Origin: Methanobacteriota archaeon
GTDB taxonomy: Archaea > Thermoplasmatota > Thermoplasmata > RBG-16-68-12
Assembly (NCBI GenBank): GCA_005878995.1
Contig: VBME01000020.1
Coordinates: forward strand, 1 to 13,711
Length of the DNA stretch: 13,711 nucleotides
Direction: 5' to 3'
A program made the position numbers and the translations under genes. The notes under the pieces are model-generated. The model ran no database searches. It was given only the letters and a program-made list of their open reading frames with translations, and had not been told where the DNA came from. This document shows, piece by piece, positions 13,478-13,711 of this stretch. Position 1 is the stretch's first letter. Each line of letters opens with the position of its first letter.

Positions 13478-13711
13478 CTCGAGACCGATTTCGGCATCAG
13501 CAGGCGTCGCATGTGCCGCATCGTCGCGAGGACCTTCAGCGTCTGAAGCGCCCCCGCGGGATCCACGTCCTTCGGGCAGACGACGGAGCACTCGCCCACG
13601 AACGTGCACTCCCACACGCCGGACTTCGTGTTCAGTCGCGCGAGGCGCTGGTTGGCCCCCTCGTCCCGCGTGTCCCGGATGTACCTCAAGGCCAGGGCCG
13701 ACGCCGCGGGT
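13474..13711 (-). CDS. sdhB: Succinate dehydrogenase/fumarate reductase iron-sulfur subunit, C-terminal part
   Basis: About 78 C-terminal residues are in the window and the frame continues off the right edge. PAASALALRYIRDTRDEG corresponds to the 'PAALLxAYRxIxDSRDE' segment. WECTFVGECSVVCPKDVDPA holds the Cys-x5-Cys-x3-Cys-Pro arrangement that ligates the [3Fe-4S] and [4Fe-4S] clusters carrying electrons from the flavoprotein to the membrane quinone. TTG at 13689 could be read as a start, but the upstream in-frame residues also match the family, so the gene is truncated by the window and not short. It is the upstream member of the operon leading to the two anchors, and its TGA overlaps a GTG that is the likely start of the frdC-like gene. 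Confidence 0.9.
   Translation of the reverse strand, partial: PAASALALRYIRDTRDEGANQRLARLNTKSGVWECTFVGECSVVCPKDVDPAGALQTLKVLATMRHMRRLLMPKSVSR

Noticed and set aside
13295..13615. Minus-strand frame (106 codons) spanning the sdhB-frdC junction
   Set aside because: It is the frame entered by the GTGA start, which then runs out of frame with FrdC. Beyond the first few codons it has no family similarity, so it is a product of the suspected deletion and not a gene.
1..13711. CRISPR arrays, transposon ends, tRNA or rRNA genes
   Set aside because: I saw no regularly spaced DNA repeats, transposase motifs, terminal inverted repeats, cloverleaf with a T-loop sequence or rRNA-like stretch. The only long periodicity is at protein level in the giant gene.

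Overview
The window is GC-rich DNA from an archaeon. The archaeal assignment rests on an archaeal-type flap endonuclease (FEN-1), a short single-domain Sm-like protein, an EF-Tu domain-2-like 'elongation factor-like' small protein, and promoter-like TATA elements about 25-35 nt upstream of start codons that lack Shine-Dalgarno sites. A high-GC Thermoplasmatota or related euryarchaeal lineage is the best guess, but this is inference from gene content and not a phylogeny.

Layout. (1) Positions 1-189 (minus) hold the 5' part of a small PRC-barrel-like gene that runs off the left edge. (2) An intergenic region of about 215 bp, with a TATA-like element and a short direct repeat, separates it from a divergent giant gene at 405-7562 (plus, 2385 aa). 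That gene fills more than half the window. It encodes a soluble mosaic: an N-terminal zinc ribbon, about 19 helical repeats of 63-66 residues, an Ig-like domain plus a roadblock/longin-like domain, four more helical repeats, a second copy of the Ig-like plus roadblock-like module, and a C-terminal segment resembling the C-terminal (anticodon-stem side) region of isoleucyl-tRNA synthetase without any catalytic domain. (3) FEN-1 (7652-8668) and a DUF92/VTE6-like membrane isoprenoid-phosphate kinase candidate (8726-9511) follow on the plus strand, each probably with its own leaderless promoter. (4) A minus-strand pair, a sugar-1-phosphate nucleotidyltransferase with a left-handed beta-helix (11865-10855) and a phosphoglucosamine/phosphomannomutase (10858-9500), is coupled through an ATGA overlap. 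The pair probably makes an activated sugar nucleotide. (5) An Sm-like RNA-binding protein (12130-11915, minus) and an elongation-factor-like protein with a long Lys/Arg/Ala/Pro tail (12268-12699, plus) diverge from a compact double promoter. (6) The right end carries succinate dehydrogenase/fumarate reductase genes on the minus strand: the 3' end of the iron-sulfur subunit, then FrdC-like and FrdD-like membrane anchors. The frdD-like gene overlaps the basic tail of the convergent EF-like gene by 74 bp, and the frdC-like gene seems to have lost its proper start, probably through a one-base deletion.

The most noteworthy item is the giant protein. It combines cytoskeleton-like repeats, small-GTPase-partner-type folds and a translation-derived RNA-binding module. 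I see no mobile element, CRISPR array, tRNA or rRNA. The many long antisense frames are shadows caused by high GC.
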